A stretch of DNA of 64,000 bases, taken from JBQKLI01 sp012798975. Its GTDB lineage: Bacteria; Bacillota; Clostridia; Tissierellales; Peptoniphilaceae. Under the pieces are notes generated by a model. It ran no database searches, was not told the DNA's origin, and worked only from the letters and a program-made list of their open reading frames with translations. Every line of letters starts with the position of its first letter. The stretch's first letter is position 1. A program made the translations under genes and the position numbers. Of this stretch, positions 1 through 8,276 are shown piece by piece. The stretch spans positions 1 through 64,000 of the forward strand of contig NZ_JBQKLI010000007.1 of NCBI RefSeq assembly GCF_052116305.1, in the 5' to 3' direction.

Positions 1-121
1 GTATTCTGCGATATCCATAGTTTTCGTGTTTTTTACGAATCTCTAGGATTTTATTCTTAAAGAAACGATCTGGATCTTCTCGCTTAAAGCGTTTTTGCCA
101 ATACATATACGGTATTCGGGA
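1..121 (-). mobile_element. IS3-family transposase (orfB) N-terminal remnant, cut by window edge
   Basis: The minus-strand frame open from about 121 to the window edge reads ...YMYWQKRFKRED... then ILEIRKKHENYGYRRI. This is the typical N-terminal part of IS3-family (IS150-like) OrfB, just before the DDE integrase core. A TGA stop at 122-124 lies in the same frame, and the codons upstream of it still look faintly OrfB-like, so the copy appears decayed or begins by frameshift. No OrfA or terminal inverted repeat is visible. The rest lies outside the window. The family call rests on the YGYRRI motif and its context. Confidence 0.6.
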
Positions 122-265
122 TCAGTTTACTGATGATGGATAAAATTGTTTCTGTAGTCCGGTCTTCTATGAAGATATATGTATTTTCTGGGAAAGTTTC
201 TTCGCTTTCGGCTCTCTCCATATTGAAGCTGTCTCTTAATAGCCGATACACAACAAAATGAACAC

Positions 266-520
266 TTACTTAGTTTCCAAAGGTAGACGGCGCTCAAGCA
301 TATCCCGAAGCTGTTCTTCTTTATGGAAATACCATATCTTTTCTGTGAAAGCATCTGCCATCATCTGAAAAAGAGTTTCCGCTGTTTTTGCTGAAGGCAG
401 CAGTTTTCCTGTAGACCATTTGCTGATATAGCTTACATCGTAGCCGATTCTTTCGCTAAGTTCCTTCGGTTTCAGTTCGGATATTTTTATTAAGTTTGAA
501 AAAATTACTGAAAATTTCAT
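266..520 (-). CDS. Short XRE-like helix-turn-helix protein, probably truncated
   Basis: This 84-residue protein has an N-terminal HTH: residues about 16-50 contain LKPKELSERIGYDVSYISKW, typical of XRE/Cro-type DNA-binding domains (helix 2, turn, recognition helix). The frame stops after RLPLETK. A second minus-strand frame continues from about 265 to 84 with protein-like sequence (SVHFVVYRLLRDSF... YIFIEDRTTETIL), so the gene may once have been longer and been frameshifted near 266. Its 3' end abuts the IS3 remnant, which fits a decaying locus. A -10-like ATTATA (plus strand, 540-545) lies 20 bases upstream of the start. The partner or target of the regulator is unknown. Confidence 0.5.
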   Translation of the reverse strand: MKFSVIFSNLIKISELKPKELSERIGYDVSYISKWSTGKLLPSAKTAETLFQMMADAFTEKIWYFHKEEQLRDMLERRLPLETK

Positions 521-725
521 AGAATCACTCTTTTTCTAAATTATACTAGGGATGTTTTTCTTTCAGGTTTTGAGAATAAAGTAATTTTACGACATAATAA
601 GAAAATAATCAATAAAACTTTTGACTTGAATCAATTTATATTGTTTTCATTATAGAGTTCTTTTGATTATATACCCATTTAAGGCACTTTAGATTATGAA
701 TAATTGAAGTTATAAAATATTATAA

Positions 726-756
726 AAAAAAAAGCGATATCTTTCGATATCGCTAC
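726..756 (-). terminator. Intrinsic terminator of tRNA-Lys(UUU)
   Basis: Read on the minus strand, the 8-bp stem GCGATATC / GATATCGC with a GAAA loop is followed directly by a run of eight or more T. It begins at the 3' CCA end of the tRNA. Confidence 0.9.
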
Positions 757-832
757 TGGTGACTCATCGGGGACTCGAACCCCGGACACCCTGATTAAAA
801 GTCAGATGCTCTACCAGCTGAGCTAATGAATC
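757..832 (-). tRNA. tRNA-Lys (anticodon UUU)
   Basis: A complete cloverleaf with encoded CCA. The acceptor stem is GATTCAT/ATGAGTC with one G-T pair. The D-arm is GCTCAGCTGGTAGAGC. The anticodon loop CTTTTAA carries TTT, and the T-arm is CCGGGGTTCGAGTCCCCG. The discriminator is A. It has its own promoter and terminator and lies 118 bases downstream of a near-copy with anticodon CUU. Confidence 0.97.
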
Positions 833-850
833 AAATTTTGAACCTAAAAT

Positions 851-879
851 AGTATAGCATTCTTTTGTCATTCTAGCAA
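851..879 (-). promoter_or_regulatory. SigmaA promoter of tRNA-Lys(UUU)
   Basis: On the minus strand TTGCTA and TATACT are separated by exactly 17 bases, ending about 18 bases before the mature tRNA. The same hexamers and spacing occur before the neighbouring tRNA-Lys(CUU). Confidence 0.8.
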
Positions 880-920
880 GTTTTTTCTTCGTTTATCTTC
901 AGTTTTAATACTACTGTAAA

Positions 921-950
921 TAAAAAAGCAATATCTCTCGATATTGCTTG
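921..950 (-). terminator. Intrinsic terminator of tRNA-Lys(CUU)
   Basis: The minus-strand stem AGCAATATC / GATATTGCT with a GAGA loop is followed by a T-run. The stem is closely similar to the terminator of the second tRNA-Lys. Confidence 0.88.
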
Positions 951-1026
951 TGGTGACCCATCGGGGGCTCGAACCCCGGACACCCTGATTAAGAGTCAGA
1001 TGCTCTACCAACTGAGCTAATGAGTC
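951..1026 (-). tRNA. tRNA-Lys (anticodon CUU)
   Basis: A complete cloverleaf with encoded CCA. The acceptor stem is GACTCAT/ATGGGTC and the anticodon loop CTCTTAA carries CTT. The body is almost identical to tRNA-Lys(UUU) at 757-832, differing mainly in the acceptor stem, the D-arm and the wobble base. It reads AAG codons. Confidence 0.97.
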
Positions 1027-1044
1027 GTACTTTGAACCTTTGTT

Positions 1045-1073
1045 AGTATAGCACTCTCAACTCTTCCTAGCAA
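1045..1073 (-). promoter_or_regulatory. SigmaA promoter of tRNA-Lys(CUU)
   Basis: TTGCTA, 17 bases, TATACT on the minus strand, the same layout as the promoter of the downstream tRNA-Lys unit. The -10 lies about 18 bases before the tRNA. Confidence 0.8.
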
Positions 1074-1111
1074 GATGTTTTTATATTCCACTCGTTTTCT
1101 AAACCTAAAGC

Positions 1112-1145
1112 AAATAAGGATGGTTGTATTTTCACCATCCTTATT
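1112..1145 (-). terminator. Terminator at the end of the rluA-to-ycxB operon
   Basis: A perfect 9-bp stem (AAGGATGGT / ACCATCCTT) with a 9-base loop sits just after the last gene of the long minus-strand operon. The T-rich tract is modest on the minus strand and better on the plus strand, so it may act in both directions. Confidence 0.6.
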
Positions 1146-1152
1146 TTATAAA

Positions 1153-1626
1153 TTATCTTCTTACAGGATTTAAAGTTTGAATCTTTTTATCCATTTCCTG
1201 TATTTCTTGTTCTGTAAATGCTCTTTTCGGCAGAAAAAGAAAGGCTCCATTTTCTTCTTCTATAAAGTAGAACTCTTTCTCGGAATGAATATTTTTAACA
1301 TCCTCCCATTTATGAAGTCCTGAAGCATTTTTTGTTTGTACATCTATCCCCTGCTCTACAATTAAAACACGATAATCTTCCTGAAACATTTCAACAAATT
1401 CATAAATCTTCTTAGGTTTTAAGTAGCTTTGATAAAAAAGACCTCCTATACCGATTAATCCGGCTAAGAGCAGCAGCCAGCGAAACATTCCTTCCATCAA
1501 AAACGCTCCTGCAATACATGCTAGATAGAGAATAATATCATAGCCTTTTATTACTTTTGATTTTTTCATAGCTTGACGATATCCTCTTATAAATTCGTCT
1601 TTTTCGTATTTAAAATTGAGCTCCAT
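1153..1626 (-). CDS. YcxB-like membrane protein
   Basis: This 157-residue protein has two adjacent membrane segments (about residues 30-66: LYLACIAGAFLME and LLLLAGLIGIGGLFY) and a cytoplasmic C-terminal half. The latter contains LHKWEDVKNIHSEKEFYFI followed by FLFLPKRAFTEQE, the pattern of the YcxB-like C-terminal domain (W..i..i.e...fyl... PKraF). The function of this family is not established. The start is ATG with AAGGAG seven bases upstream. It lies 10 bases downstream of the lipoprotein gene and is the last gene of the operon, so co-expression with the two-component system is likely. Confidence 0.75.
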   Translation of the reverse strand: MELNFKYEKDEFIRGYRQAMKKSKVIKGYDIILYLACIAGAFLMEGMFRWLLLLAGLIGIGGLFYQSYLKPKKIYEFVEMFQEDYRVLIVEQGIDVQTKNASGLHKWEDVKNIHSEKEFYFIEEENGAFLFLPKRAFTEQEIQEMDKKIQTLNPVRR

Positions 1627-1636
1627 TCAGTTCTCC

Positions 1637-3094
1637 TTATTGATTTATACTATATTCTACCGGAATTCTCTCTGTGCTCTTAAAGGCCTCTTCCCAAAGG
1701 CTGGAAAACCGTTCTGAAGCCCACTCCTCCATTACGATACTGCTGCTTCCATATAATGGAATCGATGCTATGGGATAAACGGTATCTTCATGGGAATAGA
1801 TCAAGAGTTCATCCGGGCTTTGAATAACAATCAAGTCTTCTTTAGGCGAACTGACGGCGTCGATCGCATCCGGCACCATGTTTTTAATCTTCGCCCAGCT
1901 GAAATTTTTCTCGCTGTCCATATCGATATCGTTATTCGGCACAATGTTTAAATTCACTTTTTTAGTTTTTACAGATCCTTCTTTCTCATAATGAAGATTT
2001 GTGGCAAACACCCATTTCCCATTCTCTCGGACGATTCCGATATTCTCCACTTCTTCCTGCACATCTATTTCTTTTGGATCGATACCAAGACCAGCCGCTT
2101 CTTTTGATGTGGTTTCCGACAGTATTTTGAGTCCCGTTGCTCCGGCAAGGTCTGTGATTTTTAAAGGCTCTCCAGATAAATTATCTAATTCTTTCATATT
2201 ATAATCTGAACCCGGCTCCCCTTCTTTTGTATCCATATAGCTGATATAATTTGGATCTACAAAGGTTGTAATAAGTTTGTTTTTTGAACTAAGAGAATTT
2301 TTGCTGTCTTCTTTGATTCCTATATCTTTCGCTTTTATGACTTCTAAAGGCTCCTTAGTATAGTCCATGAAATGTTCAGCGGTCCAATAAGAATTCTGTC
2401 TTGGAATAAAAAGATCACGGGTCAAATAAACAGTAATATTACCTTCTTCATTCTTTCGGATAAAATAAGTATGATAATTATTTACACTTCTCCCCTCGAT
2501 TTCATCCGCTGTACGGATACCTAATAATAGTGCCGTATCAATCCTTTCAAGACTTTTTGATCCGGATAAAATTTCTCGATCTAGAGCGATATATTCAGTA
2601 ATTAAATTCTTGTCTACTGTATCGGATTTTCGTTTTGCACGATACAGATATCCACTATATACAAAAAGGATGGTATTATGATCCAGCATCAGTATATCTT
2701 GATAAAACCTTTCTCCGTCGGAGATGGAAATTACTTCAAGATTTTTATCTATTTGTGCCTGAACTGCTTCGTGATTCCCATATTTATACAGGAAATAATT
2801 TTTTCCGTTAACGTACTTTGAGGAAAAAACCGGAGTCGTTGTATAGCGGCTTTTCATTAATACTAATTCAGGATCAAAATACAGTTCATCTCCCTTTTCT
2901 AAATCCGCTTTTCCATTCGAACTGTCAGCAATCTGCTCCTTCGATTCGATACCCCAGGTTCCCTGAACCGAATGCTTCGAAGCTTTAGGCGTTACTATAT
3001 TGTCATTTGTTTGGGAGGAGGTATTTACAGGGATACAGGAACTTAGAAGGAGAAGACTGATCATCAATATTGCAGTTTTTATTCTAATCACCAT
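1637..3094 (-). CDS. Lipoprotein of a two-component-system operon, unknown function
   Basis: This 485-residue protein has an N-terminal signal of type II: basic start, hydrophobic stretch ILMISLLLLSSC, and a lipobox cysteine at residue 20, so it should be anchored to the outer face of the membrane. The remainder is hydrophilic with many beta-type segments (e.g. ITVYLTRDLF, KWVFATNLHYEKEG). No motif ties it to a known enzyme. The start ATG (AAGGAGG six bases upstream) overlaps the end of the histidine kinase gene by 11 bases. It may be a sensor accessory or an envelope-stress target of that kinase. This is inference from position only. Confidence 0.7.
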   Translation of the reverse strand: MVIRIKTAILMISLLLLSSCIPVNTSSQTNDNIVTPKASKHSVQGTWGIESKEQIADSSNGKADLEKGDELYFDPELVLMKSRYTTTPVFSSKYVNGKNYFLYKYGNHEAVQAQIDKNLEVISISDGERFYQDILMLDHNTILFVYSGYLYRAKRKSDTVDKNLITEYIALDREILSGSKSLERIDTALLLGIRTADEIEGRSVNNYHTYFIRKNEEGNITVYLTRDLFIPRQNSYWTAEHFMDYTKEPLEVIKAKDIGIKEDSKNSLSSKNKLITTFVDPNYISYMDTKEGEPGSDYNMKELDNLSGEPLKITDLAGATGLKILSETTSKEAAGLGIDPKEIDVQEEVENIGIVRENGKWVFATNLHYEKEGSVKTKKVNLNIVPNNDIDMDSEKNFSWAKIKNMVPDAIDAVSSPKEDLIVIQSPDELLIYSHEDTVYPIASIPLYGSSSIVMEEWASERFSSLWEEAFKSTERIPVEYSINQ

Positions 3095-4508
3095 TTTCCT
3101 CCTTTGGTATGTTCACTTTTATTCTAGTACCCTGATTCAGTTTGCTGCTTATGATCATATCGCCATGATGGGCTTTAACGATCTCTTCGCATATAGAAAG
3201 ACCTAATCCTGTATGAGAATTGCTGTTGTTTCCGCGATAAAATTTTTCTGTCACTTTGTTGATTTCATCTTGCCCGATACCGATGCCTGTATCTATAACT
3301 TCTAGTATGACCGTTGATTCATCGCTTAAAATATTCATCATTACAGTGCCTTCTTCTTCCGTAAATTTTAGAGCATTATCCACAAGGTTTATAAGTACTT
3401 GCTTAATACGGTTCGGATCCACAAAAGCAAAGATATCTTCTTCTTCATGATTGATAACAAGGTCGATACCCAAAGATTTTGCCCGGGGCGTCAACTGGCT
3501 TTTTATAGACAGGGCCAGTTCTGTAATATTCGTTTCTTCTTTTCGAAGATTCACCCGTCCTGAAGTAAAACGTGAAAAATCCAAAAGCTCCTCAACCATA
3601 TCGCTTAAGCGTATACATTCGCCTTCAATAATACTTAACCCTTCTCTTACCAGTTCTTCATCGCTAGGATCATAAAGCAGTGTACTTGCCCATCCGTTTA
3701 TAGAAGTAAGCGGTGTCCGAAGTTCATGGGATACAGAAGAAATAAAGTCGTTTTTGATACGATCTTTTTCTTTGATATTGTTGGTCATAATATTTACAGT
3801 TTTCCCTAAAACGCCGATTTCGTTAAAGTCGTTTTCTTCTGCATGAACATCAAGCTGTCCGTTTGATATTTTTTCTGCCACCTTTGTCAGATTATTAATC
3901 GGCTTTACAATAGACTTCGCCATAATATAACTGATAAAAATCGTTAAACCGATTAAGACGATTCCAAATAATGCATAGATTAAAAACCGCTGCATAATAA
4001 GTTCATCAACCGTCTCCAAAGAGGTAGAAATTCTCAAGATTCCAACTTGTTCGCCTCTTGATTTCAATGGACGCGCCACAGTCATGACTTTTTCCTCAAC
4101 AGCAGGATCCTTTCCTATATAGTTTCCCTCTTCTCCGTTTAAAGCATCCAGCGTATCGCTGGTTTCTATTTTTTGTCCAAGCTGTGTGGAAGCGGTGCTG
4201 TCAAAGAGCACAACACCAGAGTTGTTTAAAATCTGTATTTGTCCGTCGTTATTTCTATAAAACTGGTCTTTATCCTGTATAATTACATCTTCTAGACGAT
4301 AGTCGGAAAGATAGGATGAATACATATACGTAGAATAGCGTATTTGATTTTCCAATATCCCGTGTATTGTTGAATAGTAATAGTTTTGCAAGGAATAAAA
4401 GGATACACCTTCAAAAACTAAAATGATCGCAATGGATAATAATGTAAAGAATCCTATAATCCGATTTTGCAGACTAAGCTTGATCTGCCTTTTTATTCTG
4501 TTTTCCAT
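3084..4508 (-). CDS. Membrane sensor histidine kinase
   Basis: This 474-residue kinase has a membrane segment at about residues 17-37, an extracytoplasmic sensor region of about 135 residues, and a second membrane segment at about 175-197. A HAMP linker (about 196-250) and a HisKA domain follow, with SSVSHELRTPLTSI and the phospho-accepting His261. The HATPase_c domain carries the N box (QVLINLVDNALKFT), the G1 box (DTGIGI) and the G2 box (TGLGLSI). It belongs to the PhoR/ResE/WalK-like group. Its start overlaps the response regulator by 16 bases and its end overlaps the lipoprotein gene. The signal is unknown. Confidence 0.92.
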   Translation of the reverse strand: MENRIKRQIKLSLQNRIIGFFTLLSIAIILVFEGVSFYSLQNYYYSTIHGILENQIRYSTYMYSSYLSDYRLEDVIIQDKDQFYRNNDGQIQILNNSGVVLFDSTASTQLGQKIETSDTLDALNGEEGNYIGKDPAVEEKVMTVARPLKSRGEQVGILRISTSLETVDELIMQRFLIYALFGIVLIGLTIFISYIMAKSIVKPINNLTKVAEKISNGQLDVHAEENDFNEIGVLGKTVNIMTNNIKEKDRIKNDFISSVSHELRTPLTSINGWASTLLYDPSDEELVREGLSIIEGECIRLSDMVEELLDFSRFTSGRVNLRKEETNITELALSIKSQLTPRAKSLGIDLVINHEEEDIFAFVDPNRIKQVLINLVDNALKFTEEEGTVMMNILSDESTVILEVIDTGIGIGQDEINKVTEKFYRGNNSNSHTGLGLSICEEIVKAHHGDMIISSKLNQGTRIKVNIPKEENGD

Positions 4509-5182
4509 CTATATCCTGTTCCCCAAACGGTTTCTAAATACACTGGTTTGCTTGGATTTTCTTCCACTTTTGACCGCAGTCTTCGAATATTTACATCGAC
4601 AATTTTATTATCCCCGTTGTATCCTTCTCCCCAGACTAGATCTAAAAGTTCCCCTCTTGTGAAAGCCTTGCCTGGATTTTTAAGAAACAAAGTCGCAAGA
4701 TGAAGTTCGTTCGGTGTCAATACGATTTCTTTGTCATTTTTTTTGAATATTTTTGAATAAAGATCCAAGGAAAAAGGTTCTAATTCGATTACATTTCCTT
4801 GAGCTTTTTCCTCTGGTTTGATTCTTCTTTTTAAAGACTTGATGCGAAGAATAAGCTCTTTTGGATTAAATGGTTTGCTTAGATAATCATCTGCACCCTG
4901 TTCAAATCCTGTAATCTTGTCATCATCTTGTGTTTTAGCCGTCAGCATAATTATACCTATGGCATCCATGTTCTGCCTTAAATAGCTGCATACTTCATAA
5001 CCGTTGATGCCTGGCAGCATAACATCTAAGATAGCAATCTCAGGCTTATTTTCTTCAGCAAGAACAATACCCTCTTCTCCGCTTCCTGCCTCTATCACTT
5101 CATAACCTTCCCGCTCAAGGTTGATTTTTGTAAATTTTCTAATATTATCTTCATCTTCAACAAGTAATATTTTATCGGACAT
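4493..5182 (-). CDS. OmpR/PhoB-family response regulator
   Basis: A receiver domain (ILLVEDEDN acidic pocket, phospho-accepting Asp53 in ILDVMLPG, switch Lys in LSKPF) is followed by a winged-helix DNA-binding domain ending in VYLETVWGTGYRWKTE, the usual OmpR-type C terminus. The ATG at 5182 is preferred to a GTG nine bases upstream because AAGGCGGTG is well placed in front of it. That gives 229 residues, normal for the family. It partners the kinase immediately downstream, with overlapping genes, and is translationally coupled to addA upstream. Confidence 0.92.
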   Translation of the reverse strand: MSDKILLVEDEDNIRKFTKINLEREGYEVIEAGSGEEGIVLAEENKPEIAILDVMLPGINGYEVCSYLRQNMDAIGIIMLTAKTQDDDKITGFEQGADDYLSKPFNPKELILRIKSLKRRIKPEEKAQGNVIELEPFSLDLYSKIFKKNDKEIVLTPNELHLATLFLKNPGKAFTRGELLDLVWGEGYNGDNKIVDVNIRRLRSKVEENPSKPVYLETVWGTGYRWKTE

Positions 5183-8100
5183 TTTCTGCACCGCCTTTTA
5201 CTGTTTTTTCTACTTCTTTTATGAACTCATCTATTTGTTCCAACATTTTTATCTTTTCTCTTTCATTATAAGTAACAGGGATTTTCTCTCTATTTTCTAA
5301 ATTATAGATTTCCAAACTGATGTTTTTAGAGAAAAGTTTTTCGCATACATATCCATAAAACACCATCTGGAGTTTATATCGTTTCATCAAGCTTTCCTTT
5401 TTCTGGCGGGAAAGTTTATAGTCGATAATTTTTAAGTTCTCTCCGCTGAATTCGATCCGGTCGATAACCCCTCGAAAACTTTGTCCCTTAAGGCTTATCA
5501 TAAAAGGGTACTCTTTCTGTATTTTATCATATTTCCCATCTCTTTCTAAGGACTCGATAAAATTATCCTTGTATCTTGAGAAAAGATGTCTTTCTTTTTT
5601 ATCCACATTATATTCTTTAAGTATTTCATCTAATAAAACTTCCGAATCTAAATTCTTTTCATATCTTTCTGCGAAGCTATGGATAATCTGTCCCTTTAAA
5701 AACGAGGGCATTTCCAGTTCAAATTCTTCTTCATCCGCCTTATCTTTCTGAAAAAAGGATTCTATTCCTTTGTCGAGATAATCGATTACTTTCGTAATAC
5801 TAAGAGCCTGTAAAGAAAATTCCTTCGGTGCTTCTGTGAAAATTAAAGGATATTCTTCTACTATTTTTCTTTCTGCCGGGATTTCCGGATTTTCTGTTCT
5901 TTCTTGAATCTCCAGTTCGTAAGCTTGTTTTTCTGCTGTTAATTCATCGATAGTTTCTTGAATAATTTTCTTATAGCCGCTGTTATTTCCGCTAAGACCT
6001 AAATAGAGATTCTCTTTCGCTCTTGTCATAGCTACATAATAAAGATTGTCTCTTTCGATCAGAAGGCGTTTTTTTTCCTTTTGACCTATTTTTTTATACC
6101 GGATATCCCGGTCCCGAAGCTTCATTGCGATTCCAAAGTTTTTATCCAGTTTTATTTTGCTTTGATTTTCCAACAATTTCCTGTTTAATGCTGGAACAAA
6201 TACTTCATCAAAGCCGAGCCCTTTTGACTCGTGTATTGTCATAATTTTTACAACAGGGCTCTGTTCATCTTCCACCTGCATCTGCAGATCTTCTCCTTTT
6301 TCTCCTAGAAGTTCCGTTATAAATCCTTCGAGAGTCAAATATCGTTCATCTGCTTCTCGTGCGATACTTAGAAGCTTATAAAGATTTCCCTGTCTTTGAT
6401 AATCGCTGTAGTCTCGATTTAGTTTTTCAAAGACTTCGTATTTATTCAAGATATCTATTAGCAGATAGTATAAACCTTTCGAATGTATCGACTCCAAAAA
6501 TCCATTTCTTTTTTCTTCCAAATCATCCCACACCGCCATTATCTTTTCTGAAATATTGTAACTAAGACCTCTTCTCATATTAAGAAGTTCTTGGATTTCA
6601 TGTAAGGGCAGATTGTAGAAAAGACCATTCAATACACCTGTTAAGGATACCTCATCATCTTTATTGTATATAAATTTCAAAATATTAATCATATCGAGAA
6701 TTTCATCCGTTCTGTAAAACCCCGGAGATTTCATAATATAATAAGGAATTTCTCTCTCTTTTAATCCAGGAAGGATCTCTTTTAGAAGGGTTCTGGCAGA
6801 AAGAAGAACACTATAATCTCCGTAGGCTTTATCCTGATGAGAGACACGCTCCTTTATAGAAGAGGCCATAACTTCCCCTTCATCAGATCTTGAAAAATCT
6901 TTTCCGGATGCTAAGGTAAAGAGCGATACGGCTTTTTTATCTCTATGAGCCTGCAATGGATGAAACCTTTCTTCCATCTGTCTTTGAAAAATTTTATTTA
7001 CAGGATCTAAAATATTTTTATCGGAGCGGAAATTATCTTTAAATACAATTTCTTCTCCTCCGCCTTCTAAAATATCTTTTCTAGTTTCTTCAAACACGAA
7101 AATATTAGCTCCTCTAAAACCGTATATCGACTGTTTCGGATCGCCAACGACAAAAAGATTATTGCAGTCGAGTTTTCTTTTCCTTGACGTAAGCCGATAA
7201 AAAATTTCTTTTTGAATATCGTTGATATCCTGATATTCATCGATCATAAAGTAGCGGTACTCATTCTGGAGTTCTTTTCTAATACTTTCATTTTCTGTCA
7301 GCTTATAGACAAGATGCTCCAAATCAGAAAAATCCATCACACCGAGTTTGATTTTCTCATCTTTATATCGTTTTTCAATTTCGATTAGAATCTTATCGAA
7401 CAAGATTTCATATAGAGGAATTTTTTCTTTCTCCTTCGAAAGGAAATAACTGTTTAATTCTTCAAGAATTTCGTCGATATGTTCTCTATCTTTTACAGTA
7501 CTGGTTTCTAGAAGATCTCTGATCTCTTTTAAAAAGTCATCGGTGATTTCTTCTCCTTGAAGGATTCTTTCCTGCTCTTCTTTAGCGAGGAATTTATAGA
7601 TTTTAGTATTCTTTTTTAATGATGCCTTCAGTTCTTCCAATTCATAACGAAGATCAACCAGATCCAAAGAATTTTTATAACTGTTGAGATTCTCAAGGGT
7701 TTTTTCTTTAAGCGTTTTTAATGATATAGGATAAATGCGAAACTCTTTATAAAAACCCATAATTTCTTCCAATAATGAGGAAAAATGAAAGATCGACAGT
7801 TCTTCAACCAATTCTACCAGCAGAGAGCTTTTATCGGTCTCCATCTCCGTCTGAAGTTCTTTCAATACTTCAACTGAGATTTTTGTTAAGAGCTCCTCGG
7901 ATTCTCTCTCCTCCATCACGGTGAAGAGAGGGTCAATCTTTACTGGATAAGAATAATCTCTAAGTATTTTCGAAAAAAATCCGTGGATCGTCGTTATATT
8001 GCTATTCTCAATTTCTCGAATCATTTCAAGATCTAGTTCTTCCTTATTCAGAACCATTTCTCGGATTCTCTCCTTCATTTCATTTGCAGCTTTTACAGTA

Positions 8101-8276
8101 AAGGTTATTGCCACAACGGATTCGATAGGAGCCTTTGCGTTCATTATTTTTTCATCGATAATTTTTAGATATCTTCTCGTTAAAACTTCAGTTTTTCCAG
8201 TTCCTGCCCCGGCATTCACAATTACATTTCCTTCAATAGCAAAAACAGCCCTTTCCTGTTCTTGTGTTAACTTCAC
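5172..8276 (-). CDS. addA: ATP-dependent helicase/nuclease subunit A
   Basis: This is a UvrD-type helicase with a C-terminal nuclease. It shows Walker A (NAGAGTGKTEVLTRR, about residues 23-37), the DEYQDIN Walker B motif, GDPKQSIYGFRGA motif III, SKGLGFDEVFVPAL, VAMTRAKENLYLG motif VI, and a PD-(D/E)XK-like nuclease site (GVIDRIE... IIDYKLS). It is the 3'-5' helicase and a nuclease of the AddAB complex that processes double-strand breaks for RecA. A GTG start at 8276 is chosen: AGGAGG lies 8 bases upstream, and the GTGA overlaps the addB stop. At about 1034 residues it is shorter than the usual 1200 or so of AddA. Confidence 0.88.
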   Translation of the reverse strand: MKLTQEQERAVFAIEGNVIVNAGAGTGKTEVLTRRYLKIIDEKIMNAKAPIESVVAITFTVKAANEMKERIREMVLNKEELDLEMIREIENSNITTIHGFFSKILRDYSYPVKIDPLFTVMEERESEELLTKISVEVLKELQTEMETDKSSLLVELVEELSIFHFSSLLEEIMGFYKEFRIYPISLKTLKEKTLENLNSYKNSLDLVDLRYELEELKASLKKNTKIYKFLAKEEQERILQGEEITDDFLKEIRDLLETSTVKDREHIDEILEELNSYFLSKEKEKIPLYEILFDKILIEIEKRYKDEKIKLGVMDFSDLEHLVYKLTENESIRKELQNEYRYFMIDEYQDINDIQKEIFYRLTSRKRKLDCNNLFVVGDPKQSIYGFRGANIFVFEETRKDILEGGGEEIVFKDNFRSDKNILDPVNKIFQRQMEERFHPLQAHRDKKAVSLFTLASGKDFSRSDEGEVMASSIKERVSHQDKAYGDYSVLLSARTLLKEILPGLKEREIPYYIMKSPGFYRTDEILDMINILKFIYNKDDEVSLTGVLNGLFYNLPLHEIQELLNMRRGLSYNISEKIMAVWDDLEEKRNGFLESIHSKGLYYLLIDILNKYEVFEKLNRDYSDYQRQGNLYKLLSIAREADERYLTLEGFITELLGEKGEDLQMQVEDEQSPVVKIMTIHESKGLGFDEVFVPALNRKLLENQSKIKLDKNFGIAMKLRDRDIRYKKIGQKEKKRLLIERDNLYYVAMTRAKENLYLGLSGNNSGYKKIIQETIDELTAEKQAYELEIQERTENPEIPAERKIVEEYPLIFTEAPKEFSLQALSITKVIDYLDKGIESFFQKDKADEEEFELEMPSFLKGQIIHSFAERYEKNLDSEVLLDEILKEYNVDKKERHLFSRYKDNFIESLERDGKYDKIQKEYPFMISLKGQSFRGVIDRIEFSGENLKIIDYKLSRQKKESLMKRYKLQMVFYGYVCEKLFSKNISLEIYNLENREKIPVTYNEREKIKMLEQIDEFIKEVEKTVKGGAENVR

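Noticed and set aside
127..354. 75-codon minus-strand frame at the left edge
   Set aside because: It overlaps the HTH gene in another frame, has odd composition and no RBS.
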